Shown: positions 50,616 through 59,770 of the stretch, one piece after another | How positions within the stretch are numbered: the first letter of the stretch is position 1 | How the letters are laid out: every line of letters starts with the position of its first letter | NCBI GenBank assembly: GCA_965262605.1 | Contig: CBDHFN010000002.1 | Span: 434,001-498,000 of the forward strand | Reading direction: 5' to 3' | DNA: 64,000 nucleotides | Source: CBDHFN01 sp965262605 | Lineage (GTDB): Bacteria > Pseudomonadota > Alphaproteobacteria > JASGCL01 | The notes under the pieces: model-generated | The model's input: only the letters and a program-made list of their open reading frames with translations | Told to the model about the DNA's origin: nothing | Database searches by the model: none | Translations under genes and position numbers: made by a program

Positions 50616-53276
50616 ATGAGCGAAGAAAAGAAAACGATGACATTAGGGTTAAAAGGCAATGCGCCAATAAGAGGCACAGACCAAGTGCGCCAAAGCTTCC
50701 CTCATGGGCGTTCAAAACCTGTGCAAGTGGAACATGTAAAAGTTCGTAATTTTAACACAAGCCCGATACCCGATGCTCAACCCGCCAAAGTTGAATCGCC
50801 AAATTTGCCGCAAAACGACGCGAAAATGCCTATTGCGCCAAGCAATGCCGAACGCCCCATTTTAGGCTTGAAAACCAATAATACTGATGAAAATAAAAAT
50901 AATTTTAATTTATCTGAACAACAAATGAAAAATTTAAATTCTCTTTCGCCTGCGGAACGCGAATCACGCATTAAGGCATTAGAAAAAGCATCAGAATTCA
51001 ATAAATCTAAGGAAATGGAACGCGATAAATTGCGCATGATTAAAGCAGCCGAAGAAGAACGGCGCAAAAGCGAAGAACAATCAGAGATGCAAAAACGCAA
51101 AGAAGAAGACGAAAAACGCCGTAAGGAAGAAGAAGAACGGCGCAGACGCGAACAAGAAACCAAGAAAAAATCCGAAGAAACTGCAAAGTTAGCGGGTATG
51201 CGTGAAAAACCCAAGCAAGCAACCCCAGCACCCGTTGCTAGTGGTGCGGCAAATATTAATCCAACGCCGATTCCCAGTTCGTATAATCGCGGTGCCCCCA
51301 AACGCGATGACGAAGAAGAAATTTCCAAGAAACGCAAGAAAAATCGCAACCGCAATAATCAAGAAGAAGTGTTAAAATCCGGAAAAATTAACATTCATCG
51401 CATTTCGTTAAGCGAAGATGACGAAGCCAAAGAAAAAATTCGCTCAATCGCATCAATGAAACGGGCGAAATTAAAAGAAAAATCCAAAATGGGTGGCTTT
51501 GAACAGCCAGAAAAAATTTACCGCGAGGTAAGCTTGCCCGATATGATTCAAGTGGCTGATTTAGCCAACAGAATGTCCGAACGATTAAATTTTGTGATTA
51601 AAGAATTAATGAAATTGGGCGTGATGGCAAATCAAAATATGATGATTGATGCGGATACGGCGCAAATCGTTGCTGAAACCATGGGGCATACGGTTAAACG
51701 GGTGGCTGATGCGGATATTGAAATCACGGTTGGTGATAGAATTGAAGATGCTAACGAATTATTACCCCGTCCGCCGGTTGTCACTGTGATGGGGCATGTG
51801 GATCATGGTAAAACTTCGCTTTTAGACGCGCTACGGCAAACCGATGTTGCAGCGGGTGAAGCGGGGGGCATAACCCAGCATATTGGGGCTTATTCCGTAA
51901 ATCTTAAAGATGGACGGCAAATTACATTCTTAGACACCCCGGGGCATGAGGCTTTTACCGCCATGCGCGCGCGCGGTGCGAATGCCACGGATATTGTGGT
52001 ATTAGTCGTTGCCGCTGATGATGGCATTCAACCCCAAACGATTGAAGCGATTAAACACGCCAAAGCCGCCAATGTGCCCATTGTTGTCGCTATTAATAAA
52101 TGCGACAAAGCCGACGCCGAGCCTGATAAAATTCGCAACCAATTATTGCAACATGAAATTGTCGTGGAACAACTAAGTGGTGATGTGCAATGTATTGAAG
52201 TTTCTGCGAAAAAAGGCATAAATTTAGATAAATTAGAAGAAGCTATTTTGAATCAAGCCTTAATTATGGATTTGCAAGCGAACCCGAATCGTGAAGCGCG
52301 CGGTGTTGTAATTGAAGCAAAGCTTGAAAAGGGGCGCGGTGCCGTGGTCACGGTGTTAATTAAAAAAGGCACGCTGAAATTGGGTGATGTTTATGTTGTC
52401 GGGTCAGTTTTTGGTCGGGTGCGCGCTTTGCAAGACGATAAAGGGCGCAAATTAGAATCAGCTGGTCCATCGCAACCTTGCGAAATCATTGGCTTGCAAG
52501 GGTTGCCCGAAGCGGGCGATGAAATGATTGTCGTGGAAAGTGATGCCCAAGCAAGACAACTTGCCGAGGCAAGAGCCGTAAAAAAACGCGATGCCGAATT
52601 ATTCAAAGTTCGCCGTAGTTCCATGGATCAAATGTTCCAAAATATTAAAGATGGTTCATTAAAATCCTTGCCAATTGTGATTAAAACCGATGTTCAAGGC
52701 TCATTGGAGGCTTTGTCGCACGCGTTTCAACGCCTTGACACCAGCGAAGTGCAAGTGCAAATCTTGTATGGCTCAGTGGGCGCAATTACCGAAACGGATA
52801 TTACTTTGGCAAGTTCTTCCAACGGCATAATCATTGGTTTTAATGTCCGCGCCAATCCCCAAGCGCGTGATTTAGCGAAACGCTTAAACACGGATATACG
52901 GTATTATTCTATCATTTACGAAGCTCTTGATGATGTGAGAATGTTATTAGGTGGCTTGTTAGCCCCCGATGTGCGCGAAGAATTTTTGGGTTATGCGCAA
53001 ATTCGCGAAGTCTTTACCATTACGGGTTCAGGCAAAATTGCGGGCTGCATGGTTACCGAAGGCATGGTCAAACGCGGCGCAAAAATTCGTTTATTGCGCG
53101 ATAATGTTGTGGTTTATGATGGCGCCCTGCGGCAATTAAAGCGATTCAAAGATGACGCAAAAGAAGTCGCCAATGGCTATGAATGCGGTATTCAATTGGA
53201 AAATTTTGATGATATTCAAAAAAATGATGTCATTGAATGTTATGAATTAAAAACCACGATTCGCAAACTTGATTAA
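50616..53276 (+). CDS. infB: Translation initiation factor IF-2
   Basis: An 886-residue GTPase that places initiator tRNA on the ribosome. The N-terminal 300 residues are charged and repetitive (long Glu/Arg/Lys stretch at about 130-200, a helical linker). The IF2-N domain follows, then the G domain with GHVDHGKTSLLDALR, DTPGHEAFTAMRARG and NKCDKADAEPDK, and domains II-IV to the end. It is normally next to nusA and rbfA, but here it is preceded by DUF1289 and followed by an L,D-transpeptidase-like gene overlapping by 8 bp. Confidence 0.97.
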   Translation: MSEEKKTMTLGLKGNAPIRGTDQVRQSFPHGRSKPVQVEHVKVRNFNTSPIPDAQPAKVESPNLPQNDAKMPIAPSNAERPILGLKTNNTDENKNNFNLSEQQMKNLNSLSPAERESRIKALEKASEFNKSKEMERDKLRMIKAAEEERRKSEEQSEMQKRKEEDEKRRKEEEERRRREQETKKKSEETAKLAGMREKPKQATPAPVASGAANINPTPIPSSYNRGAPKRDDEEEISKKRKKNRNRNNQEEVLKSGKINIHRISLSEDDEAKEKIRSIASMKRAKLKEKSKMGGFEQPEKIYREVSLPDMIQVADLANRMSERLNFVIKELMKLGVMANQNMMIDADTAQIVAETMGHTVKRVADADIEITVGDRIEDANELLPRPPVVTVMGHVDHGKTSLLDALRQTDVAAGEAGGITQHIGAYSVNLKDGRQITFLDTPGHEAFTAMRARGANATDIVVLVVAADDGIQPQTIEAIKHAKAANVPIVVAINKCDKADAEPDKIRNQLLQHEIVVEQLSGDVQCIEVSAKKGINLDKLEEAILNQALIMDLQANPNREARGVVIEAKLEKGRGAVVTVLIKKGTLKLGDVYVVGSVFGRVRALQDDKGRKLESAGPSQPCEIIGLQGLPEAGDEMIVVESDAQARQLAEARAVKKRDAELFKVRRSSMDQMFQNIKDGSLKSLPIVIKTDVQGSLEALSHAFQRLDTSEVQVQILYGSVGAITETDITLASSSNGIIIGFNVRANPQARDLAKRLNTDIRYYSIIYEALDDVRMLLGGLLAPDVREEFLGYAQIREVFTITGSGKIAGCMVTEGMVKRGAKIRLLRDNVVVYDGALRQLKRFKDDAKEVANGYECGIQLENFDDIQKNDVIECYELKTTIRKLD

Positions 53277-53793
53277 TTTAAATTTTACCGAAAAAGGCTT
53301 TTTTCACCCCAAGCAAAAAAAAATCATCAGGGTTGCATATGGTATTGGCGGCATTGGCGAAAAACGCCAAGAAGGCGATGGTATCACCCCGATTGGCGTG
53401 TTTGCCATCAGGCAAATTTTGGTGCGTGATTCGCGAATTAGCGCAAAAACCAAGCAAATTTTATATAATCAAAATAATTACCCAATTTGTAATATTAATC
53501 CCAGCATGATTTGGTGCGATGATGGTGATTCGCCGTTTTACAATCAATTAATCAGCGATAAAATGCCCTATCATCATGAAGTTTTAGCCCGTGAAGATGA
53601 TGTATATAATGTGGTATGCGTGCTTAATTATAATGATAATCCGATTGTCAATGGCAAAGGAAGCGCAATTTTTATTCATTATGCGCGCGCCAATTATGCG
53701 CCAACGGCGGGTTGTATTGGCTTTATGCCCGAAGATATGGATGATTTTTTAAGTATTTTGCGCCATGAAGTTCGCATAAATATAAAAAAATGA
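53269..53793 (+). CDS. L,D-transpeptidase-like (YkuD) protein
   Basis: A 174-residue YkuD-domain protein. The catalytic motif IHYARANYAPTAGCIGF (His...Thr-x-Gly-Cys) is at residues 143-159 and EGDGITPIGVFAI near residue 38 is typical of the group. It starts with TTG at 53269, overlapping the end of infB; the next Met is far inside the domain. There is no Sec signal peptide, unlike classical peptidoglycan-crosslinking enzymes, which fits a cytoplasmic or unconventionally exported subgroup common in Alphaproteobacteria. Confidence 0.83.
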   Translation: MINLNFTEKGFFHPKQKKIIRVAYGIGGIGEKRQEGDGITPIGVFAIRQILVRDSRISAKTKQILYNQNNYPICNINPSMIWCDDGDSPFYNQLISDKMPYHHEVLAREDDVYNVVCVLNYNDNPIVNGKGSAIFIHYARANYAPTAGCIGFMPEDMDDFLSILRHEVRINIKK

Positions 53794-54092
53794 GGGTTTC
53801 TGTTGCTAGGCACCCTCAAGCCCCACTTAAATAGTGCAAAACTACTTAAGAATTTAATGATTGCTCATTTGTTGCGCAATTAAGCGGCAACAGCAAAGCT
53901 TGCTTCATTATCGTTAGCATTTACTGCTCTTGACCCGATTGGCGGTGGTATCATACCGAACACAGAAGCTAATTTTTATTACGCGTGTCTATCCTATTTC
54001 ATCCCCAAAACCGCTTATTTTCATTTGCATTAAGCCTTATTGGTGGAGATGTCGGGTACCGCCCCCGAGTCCACTTCGCCTATTCTATCATT
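53794..54092 (-). ncRNA. ssrA: Two-piece (circularly permuted) tmRNA
   Basis: Read on the minus strand, the acceptor piece comes first (about 54092-54041, ending TCTCCACCA; T stem TCGGG/CCCGA). A 34-base spacer (54040-54007) follows, then the coding piece starting GGGGATG at 54006. GGGGATG pairs with CATCTCC to form the acceptor stem. The tag frame is at 53918-53880, giving ANDNEASFAVAA (AANDNEASFAVAA with the charged Ala) before TAA. The 3' end is a GAGGGT/ACCCTC hairpin near 53794. This permuted layout is that of Alphaproteobacteria. The outer ends are estimates. Confidence 0.93.
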
Positions 54093-54202
54093 TCTTATTA
54101 GTGTTATAGAATTTAATATACATTAAATTCATTATTAATATAAGCCTTTATTTTGCAAAAATCAAGATGAATTTAACAAGGAATGCCTAAAAACAACTAT
54201 AC

Positions 54203-54225
54203 TATTATGCGTGAAGCTTTCAAAA
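54203..54225. repeat. 23-bp dispersed repeat, copy B
   Basis: TATTATGCGTGAAGCT, then T and TCAAAA; same as 33527-33549 except for one base. Located upstream of the tmRNA gene. Confidence 0.6.
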
Positions 54226-54298
54226 TTCTTCTATTCAGTTAGGGAATAACAGAATAAATACAAAATAAAAAGATTATGCTTGTCCGCAAACAATACCA

Positions 54299-54326
54299 TT
54301 GACAATTACCAAAAAAATGCTAATAT
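54299..54326 (+). promoter_or_regulatory. Promoter of the BAX-inhibitor-like gene
   Basis: TTGACA at 54299-54304 and TAATAT at 54321-54326 with 16-base spacing, followed by an AAGGAG ribosome binding site before the ATG at 54359. Confidence 0.7.
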
Positions 54327-54358
54327 ATAAGAGACCTAATTTAACTAAGGAGTTTAAA

Positions 54359-55105
54359 ATGGCAAATTTCAATTATGACGCATTTTCAAGTGCAGCATCG
54401 GATTCAGCGGTTCGTTATGACGCTGGTTTAAGAAGTTTCTTCTTAAAAACATATAATCTAATGGCTTTGGGAGTCGCATTTACAGGGTTAATCACTCTGT
54501 TTATGGCTTCTGAACCACAAATAATGCAAACAATCGCAATTGGACCAGCTAAATGGGTGGTTTTCATTGCTTTGCTTGGCTTAGGCTGGTTTGCACCGAA
54601 ACTAATTTTCACGAAATCCGTGGGATTAGCGCACGGGGCATTTTGGCTATATGCTGGCTTAATGGGTGTATTAATATCCCCCATGATTGCCTTTTTCTTG
54701 AATGTGCCGGGCGGTGTTATGGATATTGCGCGGGCATTTTTCATTACTTCTGGCATGTTTGCAGGGGCATCACTTTATGGTATGGTTACCAAGAAAAATT
54801 TAGCTGGCTTAGGCAGATTTTTCATGATGGCAATCATCGGCGTTTTAATCATGAGCGTAGTTAATATGTTCGTGGCTTCAACGGCTTTTACAACCATTAT
54901 CAGCTTAGTGACGATTTTATTATTTGCTGGCATGACGGCGTATGAAACCCAAATGCTGAAAGCGCAATATGACCAATTTTCGCGCGGTGGCGATGAACAA
55001 GTTGGCAGATTGGCGATTTTTGGGGCTTTTACGCTTTATGGTTCGTTCATGACCATGTTTATTAATATCCTGCAATTATTGGCAATTATGCGTTCCAATA
55101 ATTAA
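54359..55105 (+). CDS. BAX inhibitor-1/YccA family membrane protein
   Basis: A 248-residue integral membrane protein with about seven membrane segments, family UPF0005/BI-1. Typical pieces are LRSFFLKTYNLMALGVAFTGL near the start, GASLYGMVTKKNL in the middle and MTAYETQMLKAQYDQ near the end. ATG 54359 has AAGGAG 8 bases upstream; the frame is open further 5' but covers the promoter. Homologues are pH-dependent calcium channels or modulators of FtsH proteolysis. Confidence 0.93.
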   Translation: MANFNYDAFSSAASDSAVRYDAGLRSFFLKTYNLMALGVAFTGLITLFMASEPQIMQTIAIGPAKWVVFIALLGLGWFAPKLIFTKSVGLAHGAFWLYAGLMGVLISPMIAFFLNVPGGVMDIARAFFITSGMFAGASLYGMVTKKNLAGLGRFFMMAIIGVLIMSVVNMFVASTAFTTIISLVTILLFAGMTAYETQMLKAQYDQFSRGGDEQVGRLAIFGAFTLYGSFMTMFINILQLLAIMRSNN

Positions 55106-55122
55106 GCATTAATATCATAAGG

Positions 55123-55155
55123 TAAAGGGGAGTTTAACTCCCCTTTATTTTTTTT
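55123..55155 (+). terminator. Intrinsic terminator of the BAX-inhibitor-like gene
   Basis: An 11-bp stem TAAAGGGGAGT/ACTCCCCTTTA with 3-base loop is followed by eight T, starting 18 bp after the stop codon. Confidence 0.93.
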
Positions 55156-55186
55156 AAAATACTAAAACTTAATGGCAGAAATTAAT

Positions 55187-55388
55187 GGGGGATTTCTAAG
55201 CGATTAAGCCAAAGCAAGAATTAAGATAAAATTTATTTTGGGGGGATTTCTAAGCGATTAAGCCAAAGCAAGAATTAAGATAAAATTTATTTTGGCAAAG
55301 GATTAGAGTGCAGAAATACCAACAAAAGCGCAGAATATTGGAAATATTTGAGCATTTTGGGGGGATTTCTAAGCGATTAAGCCAAAGC
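55187..55388. repeat. 54-bp tandem direct repeat plus a third partial copy
   Basis: A 54-bp unit beginning GGGGGATTTCTAAGCGATTA is repeated exactly at 55187-55240 and 55241-55294. The first 29 bp recur at 55360-55388 after a 65-bp gap. Copies 2 and 3 also share a preceding TTTTG. The region is not coding. Unit length, lack of multiple spacers and small copy number argue against CRISPR. Confidence 0.9.
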
Positions 55389-55405
55389 CAAAATGAATTT
55401 TAATT

Positions 55406-56131
55406 TTAATACATTGCCATACCGCCGTTGACATTAATAGTCGCACCAGTAATATATGCTGCTTCTTGCGATGCTAAAAACAAGCATGCGCTGGCAATAT
55501 CTTCGCCATTGCCCAGCCGTCCGATAGGAATATTTTTAAGCATGGCTTGAATTTGTTCGGGTTTTAGCTTGGCGGTCATATTTGTTTCAATAAAACCGGG
55601 CGCGATATTATTGACGGTGATGCCTCTTGGGGCTAATTCCATCGCCAGAGTTTTGGTCAAACCAATCAAGCCTGCTTTGGAAGCAACATAATTTGCTTGC
55701 CCGCCGTTGCCCGTTAAGCCAACAATTGATGTAATATTAATTATCCGTCCATAACGGCGTTTCATCATTTGTTTCGCGCATAATTTTGACAAGAAAAATA
55801 CGGACGATAAATTTACTTCAATAACTTTATCCCATTCATTTTCTTTCATCATTAAAGAAATATTATCCATGGTTAATCCCGCATTATTTACCAAAATATC
55901 CGCTGATTCTGCGTTTTTAGCCAATTGGTTTACTTGGTCACGCACCGATAAATCGGCGATACAAATTTGCCCTTGGTTATTGATTGCTTGATTAAGCTGT
56001 TGTAATTTGTCGCTGTTCGTGCCATGCAAAATAAGATTTGCGCCAGCAAGGTGAAATATTTTCGCAATGGCTGAGCCAATTCCGCCCGATGCGCCAGTGA
56101 TAAGGGCAGTTTTTCCCGTTAAATCAAACAT
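55406..56131 (-). CDS. fabG: 3-oxoacyl-ACP reductase FabG
   Basis: A 241-residue SDR enzyme of fatty acid elongation. NADPH motif ITGASGGIGSAIAKIF, NNAG at about 85-90 and the catalytic NITSIVGLTGNGGQANYVASKAG (Ser, Tyr, Lys) are intact; the end ITGATINVNGGMAMY is typical. It is followed at 20 bp upstream by the BON lipoprotein gene on the same strand. FabG is the better call than PhaB, which is a separate gene at 62.4 kb. Confidence 0.92.
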   Translation of the reverse strand: MFDLTGKTALITGASGGIGSAIAKIFHLAGANLILHGTNSDKLQQLNQAINNQGQICIADLSVRDQVNQLAKNAESADILVNNAGLTMDNISLMMKENEWDKVIEVNLSSVFFLSKLCAKQMMKRRYGRIINITSIVGLTGNGGQANYVASKAGLIGLTKTLAMELAPRGITVNNIAPGFIETNMTAKLKPEQIQAMLKNIPIGRLGNGEDIASACLFLASQEAAYITGATINVNGGMAMY

Positions 56132-56151
56132 TTATTCTCCTTTGTTTACAA

Positions 56152-56766
56152 TTAATTACTGCTTGAATTTTTCGTAAGCCATACAAGCCGTGCGGGGTCG
56201 TTGGATAATTGCACATGGCTAATTATTTCGCGCACGCCTTTGACTTCTTTAATGCTGTTAATGACGGCTTGTAATTCATTATCGGTTAAGGCAATACCCA
56301 TAATATAAACCACGCCATCAGTTACCGTTGTGATATAATTCACGGATTTAATTTCACGGGTAAAGGTTAATCTTGTGCTAATTTCAACTTCTAATGATTT
56401 ATCGCGGACTTTTTGCTGGGTGGTCACGGGCACGCCAATTTGAATTTCATTGATTACTTCGCGAATTTTTGGAAAATTCCATACTGCGCTGGCGGCATCA
56501 ACGCGAATATTATCGGCGGGCACCGTGCCCGTCAGCATCACGCGCCCTTCAAAAACATCCACACCCAGATTAAAGAAATTCGCCGTATCGCGATTGGTTA
56601 AATCCTTAGTTATATTGGCTTTAAGCGTAATATCCGCCAAAGCATGTTCCGTGCGCCTGTCTTGCAATGCAAGATTGCCAACCGCCGCCCCCACGCCCGT
56701 CACCACGGTAACTGGCGTGCAAGCCACCATTCCCACCATTAAAATGCTTAAAATAAAGTTTTTCAT
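56152..56766 (-). CDS. BON-domain lipoprotein
   Basis: A 204-residue periplasmic or outer-membrane lipoprotein with lipobox MVACTP (Cys about residue 16). Two BON domains follow: NFFNLGVDVFEGRVMLTGTV and ITTVTDGVVYIMGIALTDNE, similar to the DolP/OsmY type, which bind phospholipids and support envelope integrity. It lies in a row with yraN upstream and fabG downstream, all on the minus strand. Confidence 0.88.
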   Translation of the reverse strand: MKNFILSILMVGMVACTPVTVVTGVGAAVGNLALQDRRTEHALADITLKANITKDLTNRDTANFFNLGVDVFEGRVMLTGTVPADNIRVDAASAVWNFPKIREVINEIQIGVPVTTQQKVRDKSLEVEISTRLTFTREIKSVNYITTVTDGVVYIMGIALTDNELQAVINSIKEVKGVREIISHVQLSNDPARLVWLTKNSSSN

Positions 56767-56775
56767 CTGAATCTC

Positions 56776-57150
56776 CTATTGTGAACCAAGTAAATTTTTA
56801 TAATGCCGAATCGCGAAATATTTATTGATGATTATACCATCAATTCGCGCAAATTCAAATTTATATTTGCGCAAACACCAATCAATATTATTTTGATATT
56901 TTTTTATTTGTTTATTGGTGATGGGGAAGTCTTGATAGGAGTTTTTGCGGTATTTTATTTCGCATAAAATTAAATCGCGCCGATAATTAAATATGGCATC
57001 AATTTCGCCAAATGGCGCATGCACGCGCATGGCGATAAATCGGTAACCCTTGCATATCATTAAAATAATCGCCCAATATTCCAATAAATGCCCCATATAA
57101 TAGGCAATTTTATATTTATGGGGGTTTTTGCGTTTTGGTGAATAAACCAT
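56776..57150 (-). CDS. YraN family (UPF0102) putative nuclease
   Basis: A 124-residue UPF0102 protein of the endonuclease-like fold. The core is GYRFIAMRVHAPFGEIDAIFNYRRDLILCEIKYRKN, with Glu, Asp, Glu-x-Lys of a PD-(D/E)xK site. The ATG overlaps the stop of the 852-residue gene (TAATG), so they are coupled. Function unknown; often linked to recombination or rRNA. Confidence 0.88.
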   Translation of the reverse strand: MVYSPKRKNPHKYKIAYYMGHLLEYWAIILMICKGYRFIAMRVHAPFGEIDAIFNYRRDLILCEIKYRKNSYQDFPITNKQIKKYQNNIDWCLRKYKFEFARIDGIIINKYFAIRHYKNLLGSQ

Positions 57151-59708
57151 TATGAGATTAATCCAACGACTGAGCTTTGCCGCACTTTAAGCGCGTCATT
57201 GATGGTTTTTTGCGCCGTCAAATTTGCCGCGGTAAGCTCTTTAACTCTAATTTGCCCGCCTTGAATATCCAAAAAATATGGTTTGCCCGCAGCATAAAAA
57301 TCAATGGCTTTTTGATATTCTTGGTTATTAGTTTTGGGGGTAATATCCTTTTTTATATCCAAGAATTTCGGTTGCACATTGCCATATGTTAATTGTTTGG
57401 CGGTGACATACCCATAATCATTAACATCAAAAAACACGGGAATCTTGCGTTCATAATAACCCAAAGCCGCGCGTTGCAAACTGGTGGTGCCAAAACCCAA
57501 GATATTATTTAAGGCTTGGTTCACGGTTTGGCTTATTAAAGAAACATGAAAATATGATTTATCATTAGCGGTAATTTCCCCAGCAGTGAATAAATGCGAC
57601 GATGATTTTTCGGCAAAACTGCTGGATATATCACCACCCGCATTAATCGTAAATCCCGTGGCGCTTGCATTGCTAATCGTTAAGCCATTATCGCTTAAAC
57701 CTTTAAGGAATCTTGCGCTAAATGACTCGGTTGTATCGGTGCTAAGGCGTTTTTCGGTAATGGTTCGCCCATTAAAATTAAACGCTAACACATCGCCTGA
57801 TTGCACTTGTTCAGCATCAAAACTATAATTTATCGCCGTATTTGCGCCATTAAATACGGCATTTTGCGCCCGCACTTTGGCATTGACGCCATCATCACCC
57901 CCATAATTTACCGTAAAGCTTCGTTCGGTGTTAAGATTTAACTTTAAGCCAGATTTTGTTTCAGCTTCGCTTAGGGCAACGACATTATTATGAATATATC
58001 TATCATTCGCATAATCACCATATTTATCGCGAAATCCCGTGGAATCGCCTAATGAAGAAAATAATACAAATTTTTGGTCAGATTTAAATTCTAAATTACC
58101 CAAGGATATTTGCGCTTTTTTATTAATATCACTCGTGCCTAAATTCGCACCCTCCGCCAAAGCATTGCCCGCAGCTTGAACGGAAATTAAAAACGAAGAT
58201 GATGTGCGCGCGCTTGTTTCAACCGCCGAACCTTCTTGGTTTGTTTCGCCGACAAATGAATAGCGAATATTTTTACTTGCCTCATCATAATGGGTGATTT
58301 TTATTTCGCTATTACTGGTAATTAATGATTTATTGATTAGCAACCGATTCGTTGCACCAAAATTACCCTCGTTAAAAAAACCAGATTTCGCAATTGTTTG
58401 CGTATAAGTTTCTGGCGCGCTGTTATCGCTGGCTTGAAATGAAAATTTCAAATCTTTGGCATCACCATATGCTTGCAAGGTTGGTGATTGGGCAAATTGC
58501 GCTTGGGTTAAGCTAACTTTATATACGGTATCACCATTTGCGTTGGTTTTAGCAATTAACGAAGGATTTGCGCTTGACGATAAAATTGTTTCTTGCACGG
58601 CGGCAACCGACACGAAACTATTCGCATCATTGGGGCTTTTTAATTGCAAAATATCTCTGGCTGTTAATCCGCTTATCTCCACGGAAGTGAATGAATTAGC
58701 AGACGCCGTGCCGTTTAAGGCAACAGCATCACGGGTAATGAATGGTGCAACGGCTTGCGCGCTATCATTAAAAGATTCGGGCGTAAATTCCACGCCATCA
58801 ATGGTGATTTTATCGCCCGCATCAAATCCGCTAATTTCTAATTTACTATAATCATGCCCGCTTGGCAATTGCGCATTGACAAACGAGCCATTGGGCAATC
58901 CCGTTGTGCCAGCAACAAAAGAAAGGGGTCGGGCATAAGTCGGCAAAACTAAGGTGCCTTTTTCAATATTTAAAGCTTGTTTATATAAATCAACGGTGGC
59001 TTTAAGCTTTTTTTGATTCGTATAACCCAATTCCGCAAAATTTTGATTAAATTGATTGGTGATGATGGGATTGCCTTTTTTGTCAATTTCAATTTTAAAC
59101 GGCGCGCCCGATTGAATCGTTCGTTGTAATTCAAATTCAAATGCGGTTTTGGGCGGAATAAAACTTTGTAATTCGGTAATTTTATATACAGCGGTTGCTA
59201 AGCTATTGCGGATTTTTGCACGGGTGTTAACTAAATTTTGCGCGCTAATTAATTCTTGTAAACCATCGTTAAATTGCTTTAATCTTCGGGCATCTTGAAT
59301 ACTCACCCCCGCTTGCACCTCATCACCTTGGGCTTGGACATCCAAAGTGCCTTTATCAGTTACGATTAATTTAAATGGTTGTCCCGATAATTGCAAGCCT
59401 GCGCCTGCTTCCTCCCATTGTTGAGTCGGTTTAATTTGCCCCTTGGCAATATAGCCAAGGCGCTGAATGCCATTATTGATGAAATTTAAATATTTTTGAT
59501 TATATTCTTGTTGTTTTAAGACACTATCAACCGAAGGTGGCGCAGAATTGGTTGTTTGTCCGGTTTTATTGCTGGTATTCGTGATTAAACCCAATAAAGA
59601 ACGGGCGTTGGCAGCTTTGGCGGATTGCAAATATTGTTGCGAATTTTTCGCAACATCTGCTGCACTCGTGCCTGCACGACTACTTAATATGCTCAAGATA
59701 TTAGACAT
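57150..59708 (-). CDS. Large unknown 852-residue protein with repeated modules
   Basis: Not recognised. No Sec signal peptide, low Cys, rich in Ala, Ser, Asn and Thr. A short strand-rich module recurs twice near the N-terminus (GQPFKLIVTDKGTLDVQAQ, GAPFKIEIDKKGNPIITNQ) and in two further forms near the C-terminus (KIPVFFDVNDYGYVTAKQL, GKPYFLDIQGGQIRVKEL). The middle, residues 270-720, is beta-rich. The helical N-terminus with AADVAKNSQQYLQSAKAANARSLLGLI and this composition resemble flagellar or type III exported proteins, so it might be a substrate of the same system as the giant protein. That link is speculative. Confidence 0.6.
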   Translation of the reverse strand: MSNILSILSSRAGTSAADVAKNSQQYLQSAKAANARSLLGLITNTSNKTGQTTNSAPPSVDSVLKQQEYNQKYLNFINNGIQRLGYIAKGQIKPTQQWEEAGAGLQLSGQPFKLIVTDKGTLDVQAQGDEVQAGVSIQDARRLKQFNDGLQELISAQNLVNTRAKIRNSLATAVYKITELQSFIPPKTAFEFELQRTIQSGAPFKIEIDKKGNPIITNQFNQNFAELGYTNQKKLKATVDLYKQALNIEKGTLVLPTYARPLSFVAGTTGLPNGSFVNAQLPSGHDYSKLEISGFDAGDKITIDGVEFTPESFNDSAQAVAPFITRDAVALNGTASANSFTSVEISGLTARDILQLKSPNDANSFVSVAAVQETILSSSANPSLIAKTNANGDTVYKVSLTQAQFAQSPTLQAYGDAKDLKFSFQASDNSAPETYTQTIAKSGFFNEGNFGATNRLLINKSLITSNSEIKITHYDEASKNIRYSFVGETNQEGSAVETSARTSSSFLISVQAAGNALAEGANLGTSDINKKAQISLGNLEFKSDQKFVLFSSLGDSTGFRDKYGDYANDRYIHNNVVALSEAETKSGLKLNLNTERSFTVNYGGDDGVNAKVRAQNAVFNGANTAINYSFDAEQVQSGDVLAFNFNGRTITEKRLSTDTTESFSARFLKGLSDNGLTISNASATGFTINAGGDISSSFAEKSSSHLFTAGEITANDKSYFHVSLISQTVNQALNNILGFGTTSLQRAALGYYERKIPVFFDVNDYGYVTAKQLTYGNVQPKFLDIKKDITPKTNNQEYQKAIDFYAAGKPYFLDIQGGQIRVKELTAANLTAQKTINDALKVRQSSVVGLIS

Positions 59709-59770
59709 GAATTTATATTGCTCTAATTGCTAATAATAATATAATATTTCCATGCAAAAATCAAGCAAAA

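Noticed and set aside
55187..55388. Possible CRISPR array from the repeated 29-bp core
   Set aside because: Only three copies, two of them in a longer exact tandem of 54 bp with identical 'spacers', and no cas genes.
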